Shown here in pieces: positions 5,402 through 8,427 of a stretch of 8,427 nucleotides of DNA. The notes under the pieces were generated by a model. It worked only from the letters and a program-made list of their open reading frames with translations, ran no database searches and was not told the DNA's origin. The stretch lies in contig JAFGOZ010000107.1 of the NCBI GenBank assembly GCA_016926235.1, positions 1 through 8,427 of the forward strand. The letters are read 5' to 3'. The translations under genes and the position numbers were made by a program. The DNA is from Bacteroidales bacterium. GTDB taxonomy: Bacteria; Bacteroidota; Bacteroidia; Bacteroidales; UBA10428. Numbering within the stretch: position 1 is the first letter of the stretch; every line of letters starts with the position of its first letter.

Positions 5402-8296
5402 TTATTTTTTTACGATCTTTAGGGCCTCACTTTCTACCATTACAATATATAATCCTTGTTGAAGATAACTTATATTTATAATCTCGTCTTCAGATTGGCA
5501 AATGCCTGTATATCGAATCCTTCCGGTAATATCTATTATAGAAATGGAAGCGTCAACAGCGCCTTTTATATGGAACGACTCGGTTACAAGAGTAGGATAT
5601 ATTTTTACTTTGCTAACAACAGGTTCAGGAGTATATGTATAGTCATTTGGCAGATTAAAAGTTGGAGGTTGAATTGCCCATATTGCATTTCCGTCGGTTA
5701 TGCGTGAATAACTAAAGTTTGCATCCATTACAGGTACTTTCACGGAGTCGACCGTTAACAATTTGTAATCATCGTTCATTTTTGACAGGATAATGATTTC
5801 CCCATCCTGGTCAATTTTAAAGTCAAGATGTGTCATTCCCTGTTCTGGTTGATTGTCTGCCCATAAAATAAGTCTTCCTTTGGCAGGTATTACTGTTTGA
5901 GAGTAATCCGTAGTTAGTATTTTACACATGGTTTTGTTCAGAGGATCATCAGTCATATACCACCCTGCAATGTTAATATCTATTGTGCTGTTATTATAGA
6001 GTTCAATATAATCATCCTTTTCTCCCATTTCATCTGGTATATACTGATTACTGCTAACTAATTCATTGATGAAAATAGCATCTGTTTCTTCCATATCTGA
6101 ATTTGGCCCGTAAATTGCCTTCAAAACAATATTTTCATCCATTGTACCTGTGTATATTGACTCATTGTATTCTGTCCCATCTACTATCCAGTAGCTAAAA
6201 TGATAACCGGGAATGGGATTTGCAGATATGGCAACATCCCGGTCTTTAAAATAGCTAATAGTTGCGACCGAATCAATAATGGATTCAGCATTTAGCCGGT
6301 AGGTAGCTCCTGGTATATTAGCGCTTAATTGTATGGTTCTTAAGGGTGCATTATTCAGGAAACGACTGCTTATGTGGCTAAACATATTCGCATTTCTTTG
6401 GTTAGCGAAACTGGCAAATTCGTTCAGGTCATACTGAAAATAATCGGCAATGCCAAACCTTGCCCGGTGATAGGGCATTTCAGGCCGTATTCTGTCTGCG
6501 ATGGTATTCATTATCTGGTTCACCCTGGCAGGTTCCAGAGTAGTGGATAAGTGCACGCAAAACCGGTCTATTAATTTATTCTGAAATGTTTCATTTTTTA
6601 TTAGTTCAGCAAAAACAACTACAGACCATTCCGGGGCTTCATCATATCCGCCAATAACATTATCGTCATTTTCACCTAATGCAAAAGTTATGGAATTATG
6701 ATTAATCCTTTTCAGGGTATAGCAATATTCAAGATCCATCAAAATCCATCGCCACTTCCCGTCAACTGTTCTTTTCCACATTTTTACGTTATTATAAGGC
6801 CAGTCTACGTTACTTACATAGGTTTCAATTAACAGGTAGTTGATGAATTCGTCTACATCGATTCTACGACATGCCTCCATGTAATTGTCGTCATCCTCCA
6901 TGGGATTATTTTTAAGAAAATTGCTCAGCTCAATAAATCCGGGATCGGTAGGAATGTCATTATGCGAGTCGATGCCTTTATAGGTGGCTTCAATCAGGTC
7001 TACTTCATCGTCGTCAAGCCCGAAGTTGCTGAAGGCAAAGTCCTTGTTGCACCGTTCCCGCATGTTCTCAATGCCAAAATATTCGCCATTTATAAATATT
7101 ACTGCTGGCTCATATGCCTGGTAGTCAACATCCATACGTCCAATGACCAATGATTGCAGGAAGGCATCCTTCATCATGGTACGTTTAAAATCGTTACCCG
7201 AATTGCGCATCTGTATAGCCCTGTATTTGTGGTTGGGTTTCGAGGCACTGAATATGTCGTACCGCAGCTGGTTGTCACAAAATTTCTTTTTAGGTGAGAT
7301 GGATATAGGTTTAAGATCTTTCTCCCGTGACCCTCCTCCCAGGATGCGTATGTCAAGTTCCTGGTTAAGGCATGGAATGCCTGCTTCATCAAACAATTCA
7401 AAATTTACCGGCCTGTCCCAATCCTGGTTAAAATTTTTAGGTTCATCCTGGAAATTACCCAGGATACCGTTTGTGCCATCACAGTATATACCTATTGTGT
7501 CATTAGTAAGATATCTCTGGTCAGTAGAAATAGAAACTACACGAAGGTCGGGTTTACGTTCATTAATAAAATAAGTAGACGAAACAACATCACTGGAAAG
7601 TTTCCCTTGCGAAAAGGCTTTAGCCCTTATTACTACAGTAGAATCAATGGAGATTGCAGAACCATGTTGGTATTTTATTGATCTTTTTGCAGGTTCGGAA
7701 TTATCGGTTGTATAATAAATGGTATCGGTTGCAGGTATTGTGAATGATAATAGCTGAATGGCTGAATAGAATCCGTTTTGGAGGTTAAAAACCGGAGTTG
7801 CACATCTCTGCGCTGAATTCTTTTTACCATTATTGCTCGATCCGGGACTTGGTTCTTCATAGAAAACCCATGCAGATGCATTATCCGTTTGGCGCCCGTA
7901 AGAAATATTCCTGTACTGAGAGGGATATATTACATAATCAACGATGTTCATATTTTGATTTAATAAATAGAGTGTACCTCCTTTCGGATCGAGTTTAAAA
8001 GATGCATGACCTGGCCGCTCCTCGCGTTCAAACCATAAAGTGTCAAATCCATAAGGCACTACAGACCGGGATGAAGGTTGCCATTTATAAGGGTTTTCAA
8101 GGTCATCGGTAAAATAATAATCTGATAAATCCACCGCCTCGGATGATGATGAATTGTATACTTCCACCCACATGCTGAAATTGTAAGCATCATCCATGAT
8201 AAATGAAACGTTATTGGACATGATCTCATTGATTTTTAATTGACCATGAACCATCAAAGGGAAAAGGAAAAAAAGAATAATGAAATACTTCTTCAT
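5402..8296 (-). CDS. Secreted CotH-kinase-fold lamin-tail protein, T9SS
   Basis: The protein has 964 residues. Domains in order are: signal peptide (1-19, ending VHGQ); lamin-tail domain (about 20-150, KINEIMSNN, WVEVYN); chitobiase/hexosaminidase C-terminal-like domain (about 166-243, IYYTTDNSEP); CotH kinase domain (about 250-640); InlB-B-like repeat (about 655-730, GYHFSYWIVDG); second lamin-tail domain (about 738-880, FINELVSSN, DYIELYNNS); and a T9SS type A sorting domain (about 893-964, VKIYPTLVTESF to QQGLYIVMVES). The CotH core shows NMRERCNKDF (411-420), Asp498 in VDWPYNN and Asp521 in WILMDLEY. These match the catalytic and metal-binding Asp positions expected of the family. CotH of Bacillus phosphorylates a spore-coat protein; here the predicted site is the cell surface or outside, and the target is unknown. 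I chose the ATG at 8296 because it starts the signal peptide, rather than 8338. It appears monocistronic within the window. Confidence 0.93.
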   Translation of the reverse strand: MKKYFIILFFLFPLMVHGQLKINEIMSNNVSFIMDDAYNFSMWVEVYNSSSSEAVDLSDYYFTDDLENPYKWQPSSRSVVPYGFDTLWFEREERPGHASFKLDPKGGTLYLLNQNMNIVDYVIYPSQYRNISYGRQTDNASAWVFYEEPSPGSSNNGKKNSAQRCATPVFNLQNGFYSAIQLLSFTIPATDTIYYTTDNSEPAKRSIKYQHGSAISIDSTVVIRAKAFSQGKLSSDVVSSTYFINERKPDLRVVSISTDQRYLTNDTIGIYCDGTNGILGNFQDEPKNFNQDWDRPVNFELFDEAGIPCLNQELDIRILGGGSREKDLKPISISPKKKFCDNQLRYDIFSASKPNHKYRAIQMRNSGNDFKRTMMKDAFLQSLVIGRMDVDYQAYEPAVIFINGEYFGIENMRERCNKDFAFSNFGLDDDEVDLIEATYKGIDSHNDIPTDPGFIELSNFLKNNPMEDDDNYMEACRRIDVDEFINYLLIETYVSNVDWPYNNVKMWKRTVDGKWRWILMDLEYCYTLKRINHNSITFALGENDDNVIGGYDEAPEWSVVVFAELIKNETFQNKLIDRFCVHLSTTLEPARVNQIMNTIADRIRPEMPYHRARFGIADYFQYDLNEFASFANQRNANMFSHISSRFLNNAPLRTIQLSANIPGATYRLNAESIIDSVATISYFKDRDVAISANPIPGYHFSYWIVDGTEYNESIYTGTMDENIVLKAIYGPNSDMEETDAIFINELVSSNQYIPDEMGEKDDYIELYNNSTIDINIAGWYMTDDPLNKTMCKILTTDYSQTVIPAKGRLILWADNQPEQGMTHLDFKIDQDGEIIILSKMNDDYKLLTVDSVKVPVMDANFSYSRITDGNAIWAIQPPTFNLPNDYTYTPEPVVSKVKIYPTLVTESFHIKGAVDASISIIDITGRIRYTGICQSEDEIINISYLQQGLYIVMVESEALKIVKK

Positions 8297-8427
8297 AGTC
8301 CGGGTCTCATCCAGAAAGAGTAAAAATTTCAATTTCAATTCAGGGAGTGTACGATAAACTGTGTCAGTTTAATTTATGAGATAATTATTGGTTAAAAATA
8401 GTTCATTTTTATGTAATATTGTAATGT
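8297..8427. other. CotH upstream region, cut by window edge
   Basis: This is the leader and probable promoter region of the CotH gene. Besides the palindrome at 8355-8371 it contains a short tandem repeat of AATTTC (8325-8341, two full units plus a partial). No full Bacteroidetes promoter pair was found, and no strong ribosome-binding site precedes the start. The edge sequence TTGTAATGT (8419-8427) also occurs at 38-46. Confidence 0.5.
8355..8371. promoter_or_regulatory. 17-bp palindrome upstream of CotH gene
   Basis: TAAACTG-TGT-CAGTTTA is a perfect 7-bp inverted repeat with a 3-nt centre, about 59 nt upstream of the chosen CotH start. Such a site could be an operator for a dimeric regulator or a hairpin in the leader or at the end of an upstream gene beyond the window. 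It carries no T-run on the minus strand that would favour a terminator. Confidence 0.4.

Noticed and set aside
7143..7574. 143-codon plus-strand open frame
   Set aside because: It is antisense to the CotH kinase domain, whose motifs are intact. The translated protein has no family features.

Overview
This window looks like chromosomal DNA of an environmental member of the Bacteroidota, most likely class Bacteroidia (Marinilabiliales/Prolixibacteraceae-like). That placement is inferred from an AT-rich sequence with very AT-rich spacers, weak Shine-Dalgarno signals, a protein with a type IX secretion (T9SS) C-terminal sorting domain, a GH43 enzyme beside a DUF1080 protein, and a TPR/coiled-coil/membrane protein of the type common in this phylum. 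I cannot name the genus.

All five supported genes lie on the minus strand, so transcription runs from high to low coordinates. At the right is a large secreted CotH-kinase-fold protein (5402-8296) with two lamin-tail-like domains, a chitobiase C-terminal-like domain, an InlB-B-like repeat and a T9SS sorting tail. A 311-bp spacer follows (5091-5401). It holds a compound inverted-repeat element (5262-5396) that begins 5 nt after the CotH stop codon and folds on paper into one long outer stem enclosing three hairpins.

Next is a compact cluster: a periplasmic GH43 glycoside hydrolase (3009-5090), a 22-nt gap, a secreted DUF1080 (3-keto-disaccharide hydrolase-like) protein (2324-2986), a 19-nt gap, and a TPR protein with one C-terminal membrane segment (772-2304). 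The spacing suggests one transcript. The two enzyme-like proteins would act on oligosaccharides, probably hemicellulose- or pectin-derived. The TPR protein has the sensor half of a familiar Bacteroidetes signalling architecture but stops right after its membrane helix. After a 129-nt gap comes a small four-helix membrane protein of unknown function (214-642), which may have its own promoter.

The left end (1-213) has no gene and is packed with palindromes. Four 13-nt mini-hairpins (5-bp stem, 3-nt loop) occur there. Two belong to an 18-bp sequence repeated 52 bp apart, and two are enclosed by a perfect 13-bp inverted repeat (51-63/97-109). The best candidate for something undescribed is this class of compound palindromic element, seen at 51-109 and, with different sequence but similar architecture, at 5262-5396. 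No rRNA, tRNA, CRISPR array, transposase gene or SusC/SusD pair is visible.
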